A stretch of 64,000 nucleotides of DNA from Flectonema sp. DT1601. Its lineage: Eukaryota; Euglenozoa; Diplonemea; Diplonemida; Diplonemidae. Positions 7,703 through 16,835 of this stretch are shown here, piece after piece. The notes beneath the pieces are model-generated. The model was not told the DNA's origin. It was given only the letters and a program-made list of their open reading frames with translations, and ran no database searches. The first letter of the stretch is position 1. Every line of letters starts with the position of its first letter. The DNA is taken from positions 496,001 through 560,000 of the forward strand of contig OZ025831.1 in the NCBI GenBank assembly GCA_964019425.1, read 5' to 3'. The position numbers were made by a program, and so were the translations under genes.

Positions 7703-10700
7703 TTAACAGTTTGATAAGCCTGTTCGTTGTTCCAAATGCCATAAGTAGCCGGCTAGGGCGTGAAGATTTCTCGTCGCAAACATTATTGAAAGATTTAGTT
7801 TGGTCTCGGAGATTCTCGCTTCCTGAATGTTTGATCTAATTGTTCCTTCTCTAATGCGGACCACGTCACCATCCTCGCAATCAAATATTAGATGTCGGGC
7901 AGAAGAGTCTGTTCTTTTGCAGAAGGGGCACTTTATCGGTAGTTCATTTACCCTGAGCAGGGGGTGAGAGCCCGTTCTGAACCTGGCTATCCTTATCTCT
8001 GATTCTCTCAGCATGTCCTTGGGGTATCGAGCCGCTCTCAGGCCTCCGGTAGCATCAAGATACTGCCTAAGCATCACCCGTTTGATCGGTGGTTTCGCCC
8101 TTGTTGAACCCTCCATAATCTTACCAAACAGCTTTCTGTTAGCTTCCCTCGCTATCCTTGACTTATGTGCGAAGAAGTCCATAGTCGTTGACACCGGCTT
8201 GCTCTTAACATCTTTTGAGATCTTTTTCGCCAGTTCATCTGCCTTGTCATGCGGTTCAATTCCCACGTGAGCTGGGATGAATTGAAGGTGTACGAATGAG
8301 TCTAATTTTCTTATCCCTTCTAGTATCGAGAGAGAGTTCAGCTTCCTCTGAGCCGCAATTCCACCACGCAGCTCATCCAGATTGGATTTAGAATCACTGA
8401 AGACTCTCGTGATTCCAGATCTGGGACCCAAGACAGAGGTTGCTTTTCCAAATTCACTTATTAACAGCTTCAGAGTTACCTGTTCAGCTTTATAACTACT
8501 TTCCGTTGCAACAAGTCTCGATGCCATGGTCCGTTCACACGGCGTGATCTGCACTGCTGCTGCGCCTGCCGTGTAGTTGACAGGGTCGTGGGATCCGTCA
8601 ACAAAAATTGACGAGGTACATGGCCTAAGTTCGCTGCAGTACTCCTCGAACTTGGCCTTGTCCACTTCAGCAACACCGGTCTTCGAATGTCCATATCCGC
8701 AAGATATCTCCAGGTTCGGAACATCTATCCATGGCTCGATGCTGTCAGGCATGACAATCCCTTGGATCTCCATATTACGGTCCTCAGCCGGTAATGTTGA
8801 ACTCCAAGTTCCACTAGCGATCCCCTTCGTAGAAGGAACCCAATCCAGTGATCGATACCTGAACAAAGCTATCCTGGCCTGCTTCTCAATCTGCAGTCTC
8901 ATCGGGAGTATGTTCGCCTCCCACAGTAACGGAAGGGACCTTGTGTTGAAGCCGCAGCCGGTGATCTTTCTTGCTATCTTCCTCAGATTCAGGTCAATAG
9001 GTTTTAGCTGTTCATCTGTCAAGAAAGGTCCATAGCTCTCAAGCCCATACAGAATCCTTGAGAGGATGTATAAGTTCTTGATCATGTTCAGCGTTTTGAA
9101 ATCAAAGTTGAATAGCTCTAACTTTCGAAGCAGAACAAGTCCCTTCCTCGTCTCATCCAGTAGTTTATCCACTTGTGTACCATATTTCAGGTCATCGTCA
9201 ATATGGACACCCAAGTACTTAACACTATCCACCATCGGCATGAGTACGGCAGTCAGCAACTTCACCCAGGTCGGATCCGGTCCCACTGGCATCATTTCTA
9301 GAAGTTCACTTGCCTTCGTAACCTCCGTATCACCCAGCTTGAGGATCATCGCCCCATTTCCAAGTAAAGGCCTACCTTCTTCATTTGACCGAATCATCCC
9401 AGCCAGTTCCTCCCTACTGATCCGAAAGAAGTTCTCTCCTGACGTTCTGGGGAATCCCAGCCTCCAATACATATTCCTAGGACAGTCCACCGGCATCCCG
9501 CAGGTCTTCGAAACCGACAGTGCCATGTCATTATCTTTGCACCAACGATCTACTAACCCAAGGACTAATTGCGCCATTCGGTAAGTTACTTTAAAATCCT
9601 TATTCGAAACCACACAAGCTGTGTCGTCTGCGTAGAGTGCTGAAACACATCCAGTCTTCTCAAGTTTCTTAGCCAGGTCGTCGACATATATCAGATAAAG
9701 GAGAGGTCCAACAATCGACCCTTGCGGAACACCTTTCGTCACAGTTCTGTATGCGCTCAGATTGCCATTGACACTAACCTTTGCCTTCCTTCGCGTCAGA
9801 AAGTTAGCGACCCATCCGATGAATGGTGAAGGAATCCCCATCGCCACCATTTTAGCAATCAGTTTAACATGATTTATCCTATCAAATGCCTCAGTGAAGT
9901 CGAAAGAGAGCAGTATCGAACTCTTACCACCTTTTCTCGCACCATGAAGCGCATTGACCAGCAGTGAGATTTGCTCGCAAGTATTCCTACCCCTTCTGAA
10001 ACCTGCCTGAATGGAGGACAAGGCATTATTTGACGTCAACCAATACATCAGCCTGTCGTAAATTATCCGTTCAAGCATTTTACCGACTACAGATGTCAAC
10101 GTGATCGGCCTGTAGCTGGATAGCTTTTCTTTGGGTTTACCGGGTTTGTATACCGGTTTGATCATACCCTCTTTCCAGACCTTCGGAACTCTAGCTGAGA
10201 GCCAGGAGTCGTTGAACACCGCTAAGAGAAAACGTCTACCGGTTGCAGAAAGGTTCTTCAGCATCGCCCCGTGGATTCCATCAGGACCAGGAGCTTTACC
10301 AGCTTTAACCTTCTTGATGGCGCGCTCAAGCTCAGACATCACCAGAGGTCCACAAGCACCTATGTAATCACTTGGCTTCAGCTTCGAAGATTTCAGTCGT
10401 TTCCTGACAGAGGTCTTTACGAACTGATCGAGAAATTTACTGGGGAGTTGGTCCTCACTGAATTCAGGGATTTGGATGTCTTGACCCCCATCGGCATCCA
10501 GGTCCTTAATCTTCTTGAAGGCGAATGCAAAACCTTCACCTTGTGCAAGTTTCTCAGCAACGAATTTTCCCTTCGCTTGTTTGGTCTCAGGGGTTGAGGA
10601 ATTCCACATTCTCCTCCTCTTACCCTGGATCCTGAGCCTTCTGCGGATGTTCTTCTTCGCCACATGAAGCAGGATACGGTTAAATGTTGCCGCTCTGATA

Positions 10701-11566
10701 CCCACCTTCGGAGGACTGTTCACCTTGCTAAATCGGTAATCCAAATCATGACGGAACGAGTACCAATCAGCTGTATTAAAGTCCCAGACTGATTTTTTCG
10801 ATGCCTGGTTGTTAACTGTTTCCAGAGGTGAGAACGTATCAAAGACAGCAGCAAGAGGTAAGTGATCAGATCCATGTTCAGTGCCATCACCTATTAGCCC
10901 GAAGTGTAGTAGTAGTAACTCCTCGTGGTGTAGGATTGCATCCGGCGAAGTCCCGTGTCTCGGCAACGTCACAAATCCCGGATCGTTTGCAATTAGAAGG
11001 TTATTAGATCTGCACCACTCCAGAAGCTGGCAGCCCTTCGTATCCGTCTTCTTCGACCAGAGTTTATGATGGGCATTGAAGTCACCAGCAAATATAAACC
11101 TTTCATCACGCTTCAAAGGGAAGAGATCAAAATCTATCTTAGAACTTGGCGGCGAATACACGTTAAGAACATTTACCTCATCATTAATCCTGACACCCAA
11201 TGTCTCAACAATTCCTCTAACCGAAGGGATACAGACTTCATAGCAGGCATGCTGAAGGCCTCTCTTCACCATGGTGATTATACCGCCACCTCTACCCGGT
11301 CTATCTCTCTTGTACGTGATGTAATTCCAGTGATATAGAGGCTTCCGAACTGAGGTTTCCTGCAGGCATAATACATCAGGGCTGTACTTTCCCAGGATAT
11401 TTCCTATGAACTCCTCTCTTCCGTTGATCGTTCTGCAGTTCCAGCTGATAACTCGCAGCTCCGAAGTGGGTCCATCATGACGGCGTCTCGGTCCCGGATT
11501 CCTCTCTACGTCACCCGCCAGTAGCAGAAGACGCCTTCGCGTTTCCGCCCAATCCCGCCCGTCAAG
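7703..11566 (-). CDS. LINE-1 ORF2: 2A peptide, AP endonuclease, reverse transcriptase, RNase H, zinc knuckle
   Basis: The frame is open for 1287 codons directly after the ORF1 UGA and in the same frame. It begins with a 2A peptide (RRRLLLLAGDVERNPGP, 11533-11489), then AP endonuclease (VISWNCRTING, CLQET, AGDFNAHH), RT (GVPQGSIVGPLLYLIYVDDL, ALYADDTACV), RNase H (FVDGSHDPVNYTAG, SSYKAEQ, FSDSKSNLDEL, FIPAHVGIEPHDKADELAK) and a C-terminal CPFCKRTDSSARHLIFDC knuckle. The first in-frame ATG (11272) lies inside the endonuclease domain, past the WNC motif, so translation must enter from upstream. The protein nicks target DNA, primes cDNA synthesis and degrades the RNA strand. Confidence 0.92.
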   Translation of the reverse strand, partial: LDGRDWAETRRRLLLLAGDVERNPGPRRRHDGPTSELRVISWNCRTINGREEFIGNILGKYSPDVLCLQETSVRKPLYHWNYITYKRDRPGRGGGIITMVKRGLQHACYEVCIPSVRGIVETLGVRINDEVNVLNVYSPPSSKIDFDLFPLKRDERFIFAGDFNAHHKLWSKKTDTKGCQLLEWCRSNNLLIANDPGFVTLPRHGTSPDAILHHEELLLLHFGLIGDGTEHGSDHLPLAAVFDTFSPLETVNNQASKKSVWDFNTADWYSFRHDLDYRFSKVNSPPKVGIRAATFNRILLHVAKKNIRRRLRIQGKRRRMWNSSTPETKQAKGKFVAEKLAQGEGFAFAFKKIKDLDADGGQDIQIPEFSEDQLPSKFLDQFVKTSVRKRLKSSKLKPSDYIGACGPLVMSELERAIKKVKAGKAPGPDGIHGAMLKNLSATGRRFLLAVFNDSWLSARVPKVWKEGMIKPVYKPGKPKEKLSSYRPITLTSVVGKMLERIIYDRLMYWLTSNNALSSIQAGFRRGRNTCEQISLLVNALHGARKGGKSSILLSFDFTEAFDRINHVKLIAKMVAMGIPSPFIGWVANFLTRRKAKVSVNGNLSAYRTVTKGVPQGSIVGPLLYLIYVDDLAKKLEKTGCVSALYADDTACVVSNKDFKVTYRMAQLVLGLVDRWCKDNDMALSVSKTCGMPVDCPRNMYWRLGFPRTSGENFFRISREELAGMIRSNEEGRPLLGNGAMILKLGDTEVTKASELLEMMPVGPDPTWVKLLTAVLMPMVDSVKYLGVHIDDDLKYGTQVDKLLDETRKGLVLLRKLELFNFDFKTLNMIKNLYILSRILYGLESYGPFLTDEQLKPIDLNLRKIARKITGCGFNTRSLPLLWEANILPMRLQIEKQARIALFRYRSLDWVPSTKGIASGTWSSTLPAEDRNMEIQGIVMPDSIEPWIDVPNLEISCGYGHSKTGVAEVDKAKFEEYCSELRPCTSSIFVDGSHDPVNYTAGAAAVQITPCERTMASRLVATESSYKAEQVTLKLLISEFGKATSVLGPRSGITRVFSDSKSNLDELRGGIAAQRKLNSLSILEGIRKLDSFVHLQFIPAHVGIEPHDKADELAKKISKDVKSKPVSTTMDFFAHKSRIAREANRKLFGKIMEGSTRAKPPIKRVMLRQYLDATGGLRAARYPKDMLRESEIRIARFRTGSHPLLRVNELPIKCPFCKRTDSSARHLIFDCEDGDVVRIREGTIRSNIQEARISETKLNLSIMFATRNLHALAGYLWHLEQRTGLSNC

Positions 11567-11569
11567 TCA
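11489..11569 (-). promoter_or_regulatory. UGA-C stop followed by 2A ribosome-skipping peptide
   Basis: ORF1 ends AGC AAG TGA CTT, and the same frame continues into ORF2 without a further stop. Twenty-odd residues later comes LLLLAGDVERNPGP, a textbook 2A motif in which the ribosome skips the last Gly-Pro bond. UGA followed by C is the leakiest stop context known in eukaryotes. There is no in-frame ATG between the stop and the endonuclease core, so read-through plus 2A separation is the simplest route to ORF2 expression. Read-through itself is inference. Confidence 0.8.
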
Positions 11570-14500
11570 CTTGCTCCCTACAAGCGACAAGAGCAGACGC
11601 TCAAGACGTTCCAGTCTATCCTCGACTGAACACTTCTTCCGTTCATCATTCTTTGGAGGTGTATTCTTTTCCTTCTTGTTCTGTTTCTGCTGTTCAGGGG
11701 TCGATACCGATTCCAGCTTCACCGAAGCTTCCTGTGCGTTCTGCGATGCCTCCCCCCACAGACGGATTCCCTTCTTCTTACCGTGGTACGCAATGAATTC
11801 CACACGCGTATACCACTTGTCCGTGCCCTCCGAAGGATCCCTTCGCTTTTCCGGCTTCTGTTCCTTCACCTTCGGGGCTACTTTGACCGACTTCACAGGA
11901 GCAACCACCTTCTTCTTCATCGGCTCGAGTAGACAAAGGACTCCGTCGATGGTGACAGTCTCGCCATCCCTCTCGGGACCACGCACGACCATCCACCGCA
12001 TCCCGTTCCGAACACCATCCTTCATCTTCCTCACCTCCCATCCTTCCCTCGAGATGAGGTATTTCACCGCTTCATCCGTCGAAGTTCCTATTGGGATTCC
12101 CGAGATCCTGGTCTCCGGAAGTTTCGCCGGCAGGTGCAACATCTCCCTCGCAGCCTTCTCATGCCAACTGTTAACCCTTATACCAAGGCCATACTCGTTA
12201 AGCACTAACCCTAGACCTCCCTCAACTTCTTCCGCCTTGTCTCTCGCCAAACTGAGGGTGTCATCCTTCGGCAGCCACAGAACAGATGCCTTCACTGCCT
12301 TCTCATCCAGGTGATCTCTCTCTTTGGTAAAGGTGCCCTCCTTCCCGGACTCCCTGAGGAAGTTCTTCACCTCCGTTTCCTTTACCCGCAGCATGACCGT
12401 TATTTGTTGATCACCTACTCTAGCGTTGTAGGTATCAACGTACCCCGGTAACTTCTTCAGTTCCTGGGATAGTTTCATCGGAGAACGCTTCACCTCCAAC
12501 CATCTCTTCTCCTCGGCCCATCTCTTGTCCAACCGAGCAACCAGTTCCCTCGTTCTCACCGTCGCACTGATATCCGTTCCTTTTGGGAGGACCTCCCTAC
12601 CCAGGGCTGATAGCCACAGCCTCCTCAGAGATCTCTTCACCCCATCGTCAGTCTTCACCTTCAACACGACCTGCACTTCCTTCGCTTTATCCGTAGGGGG
12701 AAACAACGTGACCAAGGTCAGCGATTCCCAGGCACCCAGCTCAGCCCCAGCCATTCTCCTTCTTACTTCCTTCGTGGTTGTGAGGTACACTCCTCTCCCA
12801 TCAGCCTTGTAGCTAGCCTCTGATAACACCATGTTATCCGGCCAGTACTCCGGCACCAGCTCCAGTCTCGTCACCAAAGCCTCCTCCTTCAGGGCATCAT
12901 TTTCGAACTTGCCTTGAACGAGTGCAAGCTTACCCTCCTCCTTCGTCATCTGAGTCCTAAGACCCTCCCTCTCAGACAGTTGAGCTTCAGTAATTACCTT
13001 CGAGCTCTTTTTCCTGTCCCCTTCCAGTTCACGCATCATATTCAGATGGAGATTCTCATCCGATGCGACTTCCCGTTGTACGACTGCCATCGCAACATCA
13101 TCTTCATCCGCCCTCAAGTGATTGAGCTCCTTCACCTGAGCTCTCTCCGCTTGTAATTCCTGCAGGTAGCGGGCTTGCATTCCCAGTGACTCTTTCTTGG
13201 CAGCCTCCCTCTGCTCCTGAGCTTCCATTCTCTGCAAGTTAAGTTCTTGCGTCATTTCCTTCAGTTGGTGTTGAAGAGATCTCAGCAGCTCCCTAAGTTC
13301 TCCTTTCTCGGCCCGTTCCTGACGTAGCTCCCTCTGAAGTTCATCAAACCGGGGGTCTTGAGGAAGTTGGTAGTGGGAGTTGGTGTCGGTGGCATAAGGC
13401 TGGTGTACGTAGTACTGATCCAATCGTTCTTCTTTTTCTTGGAAGATTTGCTGTTGTTGCTGGAGCTGTTGTTGCTGATGGCGAAGATTATCCCCTTGGA
13501 TTTTTAGTGACGTCTTCTGTTCCTCAAACTCCATACCCAGCATGTCCCTGAGACTCTGGAGCTCATATCTGCCCTTCTCCATTTCATCCTCCTGCTGGCG
13601 TTGCAGTTGGAGTCGTTGAAGTTCGAGGTCTTCTTCTTGCTTCTTTAACTCCTCGCTTCTCTGTTGCTGTTGCTGCTGATCATGCAGACGCTGCTCGCTT
13701 AGTTGCTGTTGCAGGACCAATAACTCCTGCTTCCCGTCATCCTTCTCCTTGTTGTGCTGTTCGATAAGCAGCCGTTGTTTAAGCTGTAGAGCCACCTCCT
13801 GCTCCTTCAGACCTTCCTGGTTTTTCTTCTCCAGTTGTTGCTGTAAGTCCAGTAACTCCAGTTTACCCTTTTCCAATTCCACATTAAATTGCTGTTGTAG
13901 CAGATGCTGTTTTTCCTCCAGGCTTGTCTGTTGCAGTTGCAGTTCCTGTTGAATCCTGGACTGTTCAAGTTGCTGTTGACGGTGGTCTTCCTCGAGTTGA
14001 CATCTTCTCCTGCGGAGAGACTCTCTCTCGATATCCTTCTCCTTGCTGTGCTGCTGTTCGAGTTGCTGCTGTTGGTTCAGGATTATCTCCTGTTTTTGTT
14101 GGAGGTCTGCCTTGAACTTAAGCAATTCTTGCTGTTGTTGGTTAAATAGTTCTTGGCTCTGTTGATGGTTTAGATGCTGTTGTTGGACTTGATGATCAAG
14201 TTGCTGTTGCTGCTGCTGTTGAATTTCCTGCTGCTGTTGGACTTGATGATCAAGTTGCTGTTGCTGCTGTTGTTGCTTTTCATGCTGTTGTTGTTGTTGG
14301 TTCTCCAGTTCCTGTTGCATCTGATGCTTCGTTTGGTGAAGCTCAAGCTGCTGCTGCTGGTGTTGTTGATCCAGTAGTTGTTGTTTCTCCACTTGTTGAT
14401 TCTTGTGATCCTCCAAGTCTTGTTCCAGTTGGAGCTTTTCCTGAAAGAGATCTAATTGTTGCTGCCTGTGCTGCTCGTCCAGCTTCTTTTGTTGTGCTTC

Positions 14501-14848
14501 AAGGAGCTCATGTTTGCTGAGCAGCTCCTTCCTCTCTTCCTCCTGGTCCTCTTGCTGCTTCTTGAGTCTCCTCTCCGCCGGTTTCTTCCTTGTTTCTCCC
14601 CGGTCTACCCGGGTGTTGTCTCGGTCCAGCCTTTCCCTTTCTTCTATCTTAGGCCCATTTCCGTTGATCGTGTGAGCAAGCTTGTTCCTTTGTTTGCTAG
14701 AGAGCGTCCGGTTAGCTGGTCGTCCTCTTGCTTCATCCCTACAATTTTTTGTCGGCCGCAGCCGTCCGAGACCGCCGCGTGGAGGCATTTTGTGTGGTCC
14801 CTGGGGGATCCCAAGACCGCCGCGTGCGAGACCGCCGCGTGGAGGCAT
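11567..14848 (-). CDS. LINE-1 ORF1: glutamine-rich coiled-coil protein
   Basis: About 1093 residues from the first ATG at 14848 to UGA at 11569-11567. Residues about 70-560 are a long charged and Q-rich coiled coil with many QQQ runs. The C-terminal third is globular and Lys/Glu-rich, with no motif I can name; a related segment appears in the SL-capped copy at 26015-26440 (shared pattern of LKIEETNLRLFLSASGRGG against LRVKETEVKNFLRESGKEG). LINE ORF1 proteins usually bind the element RNA and form particles by coiled-coil trimerisation. The N-terminus carries a duplicated GPHKMPPRGGL peptide made by the 5' DNA repeat. The leucine-rich + strand frame here is its antisense. Confidence 0.8.
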   Translation of the reverse strand: MPPRGGLARGGLGIPQGPHKMPPRGGLGRLRPTKNCRDEARGRPANRTLSSKQRNKLAHTINGNGPKIEERERLDRDNTRVDRGETRKKPAERRLKKQQEDQEEERKELLSKHELLEAQQKKLDEQHRQQQLDLFQEKLQLEQDLEDHKNQQVEKQQLLDQQHQQQQLELHQTKHQMQQELENQQQQQHEKQQQQQQQLDHQVQQQQEIQQQQQQQLDHQVQQQHLNHQQSQELFNQQQQELLKFKADLQQKQEIILNQQQQLEQQHSKEKDIERESLRRRRCQLEEDHRQQQLEQSRIQQELQLQQTSLEEKQHLLQQQFNVELEKGKLELLDLQQQLEKKNQEGLKEQEVALQLKQRLLIEQHNKEKDDGKQELLVLQQQLSEQRLHDQQQQQQRSEELKKQEEDLELQRLQLQRQQEDEMEKGRYELQSLRDMLGMEFEEQKTSLKIQGDNLRHQQQQLQQQQQIFQEKEERLDQYYVHQPYATDTNSHYQLPQDPRFDELQRELRQERAEKGELRELLRSLQHQLKEMTQELNLQRMEAQEQREAAKKESLGMQARYLQELQAERAQVKELNHLRADEDDVAMAVVQREVASDENLHLNMMRELEGDRKKSSKVITEAQLSEREGLRTQMTKEEGKLALVQGKFENDALKEEALVTRLELVPEYWPDNMVLSEASYKADGRGVYLTTTKEVRRRMAGAELGAWESLTLVTLFPPTDKAKEVQVVLKVKTDDGVKRSLRRLWLSALGREVLPKGTDISATVRTRELVARLDKRWAEEKRWLEVKRSPMKLSQELKKLPGYVDTYNARVGDQQITVMLRVKETEVKNFLRESGKEGTFTKERDHLDEKAVKASVLWLPKDDTLSLARDKAEEVEGGLGLVLNEYGLGIRVNSWHEKAAREMLHLPAKLPETRISGIPIGTSTDEAVKYLISREGWEVRKMKDGVRNGMRWMVVRGPERDGETVTIDGVLCLLEPMKKKVVAPVKSVKVAPKVKEQKPEKRRDPSEGTDKWYTRVEFIAYHGKKKGIRLWGEASQNAQEASVKLESVSTPEQQKQNKKEKNTPPKNDERKKCSVEDRLERLERLLLSLVGSK

Positions 14849-14860
14849 TTTGTGTGGTCC
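14767..14860 (-). repeat. 34-bp direct repeat at the LINE-1 5' end
   Basis: The same 34 bases (CGAGACCGCCGCGTGGAGGC... on +) occur at 14767-14800 and 14827-14860, 60 bases apart. On the coding strand each contains an ATG that starts MPPRGG. Tandem 5' monomers are known in several LINEs, where they can carry an internal promoter. Confidence 0.75.
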
Positions 14861-14989
14861 CAAGGGGGATGTCAAAGGTCAATTTTTTTATTTATTTTCT
14901 TTAAATTCTTTTTCTTTTTTTTTTGGTTACACTCGTTTGTGCTTCCAGACTCTTTGTTTTTGTTCTTTTCACTTCTTTGTTTTGTCTTT

Positions 14990-15337
14990 CTTTAATACTT
15001 TCTTTTTGACTTAAGTCTGACAAATTGGAAAACACGGGAAACATAGGTAGGCTCCGCCTGAGGACGTAAGAAGAGCGGCAACGGGAAAAAATAAATGGTC
15101 ACGCGTCCTTGAAATTGGACACACGAAGCTAATTCGGTTACCATTCCTACCATCGATAAGGAAAAACAAAGAATCGAGCATATAACTAGAGCGGTGGTCA
15201 AAGACCACTTGAACAGCCCGAAGGCCTGCCCTCAAGAGAAATTTATAAGGAGAATAGGAGAAGAAGGAGACAGGAGTGTTGGAAGAGACACTGCGACAAC
15301 ACTGAAGGTGATGTGCAGTTACCCAACCAGGAGATAA
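14990..15337 (-). mobile_element. 3' UTR fragment of a diverged LINE-1 relative
   Basis: On the minus strand the segment follows the LINE-1 3' UTR pattern: TCTCCT, AATTTCTCT, GAGG, then the stem-loop GTGGTCTTTGACCAC, and it ends in A-rich DNA near 14990. The stem-loop differs from LINE-1 (GTGGTCTTTGGCCAC) by a change that restores a Watson-Crick pair. It contains no coding part. It sits directly upstream of the full-length element, so an alternative is that it is the outer 5' region of that element. Confidence 0.55.
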
Positions 15338-16754
15338 TTTTTTTTTATTTATTTAGTCACATCCCCCCTGTCTTTCCACTTTATTTTTCTTCATTCTGAG
15401 TATTCTTGCCCTTCTTATTTTTTGATAAAGTAAATAAGTAAAAACAAGCGCAACTGTCCTGAGTCCGTTGGAGGACTTCCCCGGATAGGAATCTCAAGAC
15501 ACAGTTAATATAAAGCGAAGGATCAGTACAGGGACGGTGGCCAAAGACCACTGGGTTACCTACGAGCCATGAAGCTCTGCGGATGTCCTCAGAGAAATTA
15601 GGAGATGATTAAGGAGTGTGATAAGGGAGAATGATACTAATGAATTAGCAACTACCAATCAGTTAACAGTTTGATAAGCCTGTTCGTTGTTCCAAATGCC
15701 ATAAGTAGCCGGCTAGGGCGTGAAGATTTCTCGTCGCAAACATTATTGAAAGATTCAGTTTGGTCTCGGAAATTCTCGCTTCCTGAATGTTTGATCTAAT
15801 TGTTCCTTCTCTGATGCGGACCACGTCACCATCCTCGCAATCAAATATTAGATGTCGGGCAGAAGAGTCTGTTCTTTTGCAGAAGGGGCACTTTATCGGT
15901 AGTTCATTTACCCTGATCAGGGGGTGAGAGCCCGTTCTGAACCTGGCTATCCTTATCTCTGATTCTCTCAGCATGTCCTTGGGGTATCGAGCCGCTCTCA
16001 GGCCTCCGGTAGCATCAAGATATTGCCTAAGCATCACCCGTTTGATCGGTGGTTTCGCCCTTGTTGAACCCTCCATAATCTTACCAAACAGCTTTCTGTT
16101 AGCTTCCCTCACTATCCTTGACTTATGTGCGAAGAAGTCCATAGTCGTTGACACCGGCTTGCTCTTAACATCTTTTGAGATCTTTTTCGCCAGTTCATCT
16201 GCCTTGTCATGCGGTTCAATACGCACGTGAGCTGGGATGAATTGAAGGTGAACGAATGAGTCTAATTTCCTTATCCCTTCTAGTATCGAGAGAGAGTTCA
16301 GCTTCCTCTGAGCCGCAATTCCACCACGCAGCTCATCCAGATTGGATTTAGAATCACTGAAGACTCTCGTGATTCCAGATCTGGGACCCAAGATAGAGGT
16401 TGCTTTTCCAAATTCACTTATTAACAGCTTCAGAGTTACCTGTTCAGCTTTATAACTACTTTCCGTTGCAACAAGTCTCGATGCCATGGTCCGTTCACAC
16501 GGCGTGATCTGCACTGCTGCTGCGCCTGCCGTGTAGTTGACAGGGTCGTGGGATCCGTCAACAAAAATGGACGAGGTACATGGCCTAAGTTCGCTGCAGT
16601 ACTCCTCGAACTTAGCCTTGTCCACTTCAGCAACACCGGTCTTCGAATGTCCATATCCGCAAGATATCTCCAGGTTCGGAACATCTATCCATGGCTCGAT
16701 GCTGTCAGGCATGACAATCCCTTGGATCTCCATATTACGGTCCTCGGCCGGTAA
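15338..16754 (-). mobile_element. 5'-truncated LINE-1 copy
   Basis: Begins at the common 3' terminus (ATTTATTTAGTCACATCCCC on +) and runs through the 3' UTR, knuckle and RNase H. It stops abruptly at 16754 within the RT-RNase H linker, where T-rich filler follows. Nearly identical to the full-length copy, with a handful of substitutions, so recent. Confidence 0.9.
15663..16733 (-). pseudogene. LINE-1 ORF2 C-terminal fragment (RNase H and knuckle)
   Basis: 356 residues are open, matching the last 356 residues of the full-length ORF2 with only a few replacements (for example Gly to Arg in the PAHVG motif and Ala to Val in the linker). The RT and endonuclease are missing because of 5' truncation, so it is not a working gene. 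Confidence 0.88.
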
Positions 16755-16783
16755 AATTTTTTATTTAATTTTTTACAATTTTT

Positions 16784-16831
16784 TTTATTTATTTAGTCAC
16801 ATCCCCCCTGTCTTTCCACTTTATTTTTCTT
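16784..16831 (-). mobile_element. LINE-1 3' terminal stub (about 48 bp)
   Basis: Only the last few dozen bases of LINE-1 are present (ATTTATTTAGTCACATCCCC on +, through TTTATTTTTCTTC), then an abrupt switch to the second LINE family. An extreme 5' truncation, or the remnant of an insertion into an older tail. Confidence 0.75.
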
Positions 16832-16835
16832 CTAT

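Larger units (their letters stand above)
7363..14875 (-). mobile_element. Full-length I/ingi-like LINE (LINE-1 of this window)
   Basis: About 7.5 kb on the minus strand: 5' end near 14875, ORF1, ORF2, 3' UTR with a conserved stem-loop, and an A-rich 3' end (T run 7363-7375 on +) beside the terminal block also seen at the ends of other copies. It carries an AP-endonuclease, RT, RNase H and a CCHC-like knuckle, as do I and trypanosome ingi/L1Tc elements. A 17-base A run has replaced a few bases of the 3' end at about 7391-7411. Both frames are open, apart from the single UGA between them. Confidence 0.9.

Noticed and set aside
14174-14377. Leucine-rich + strand frame that looks like a membrane protein
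   Set aside because: It is the antisense of the CAG/CAA glutamine codons of LINE-1 ORF1.
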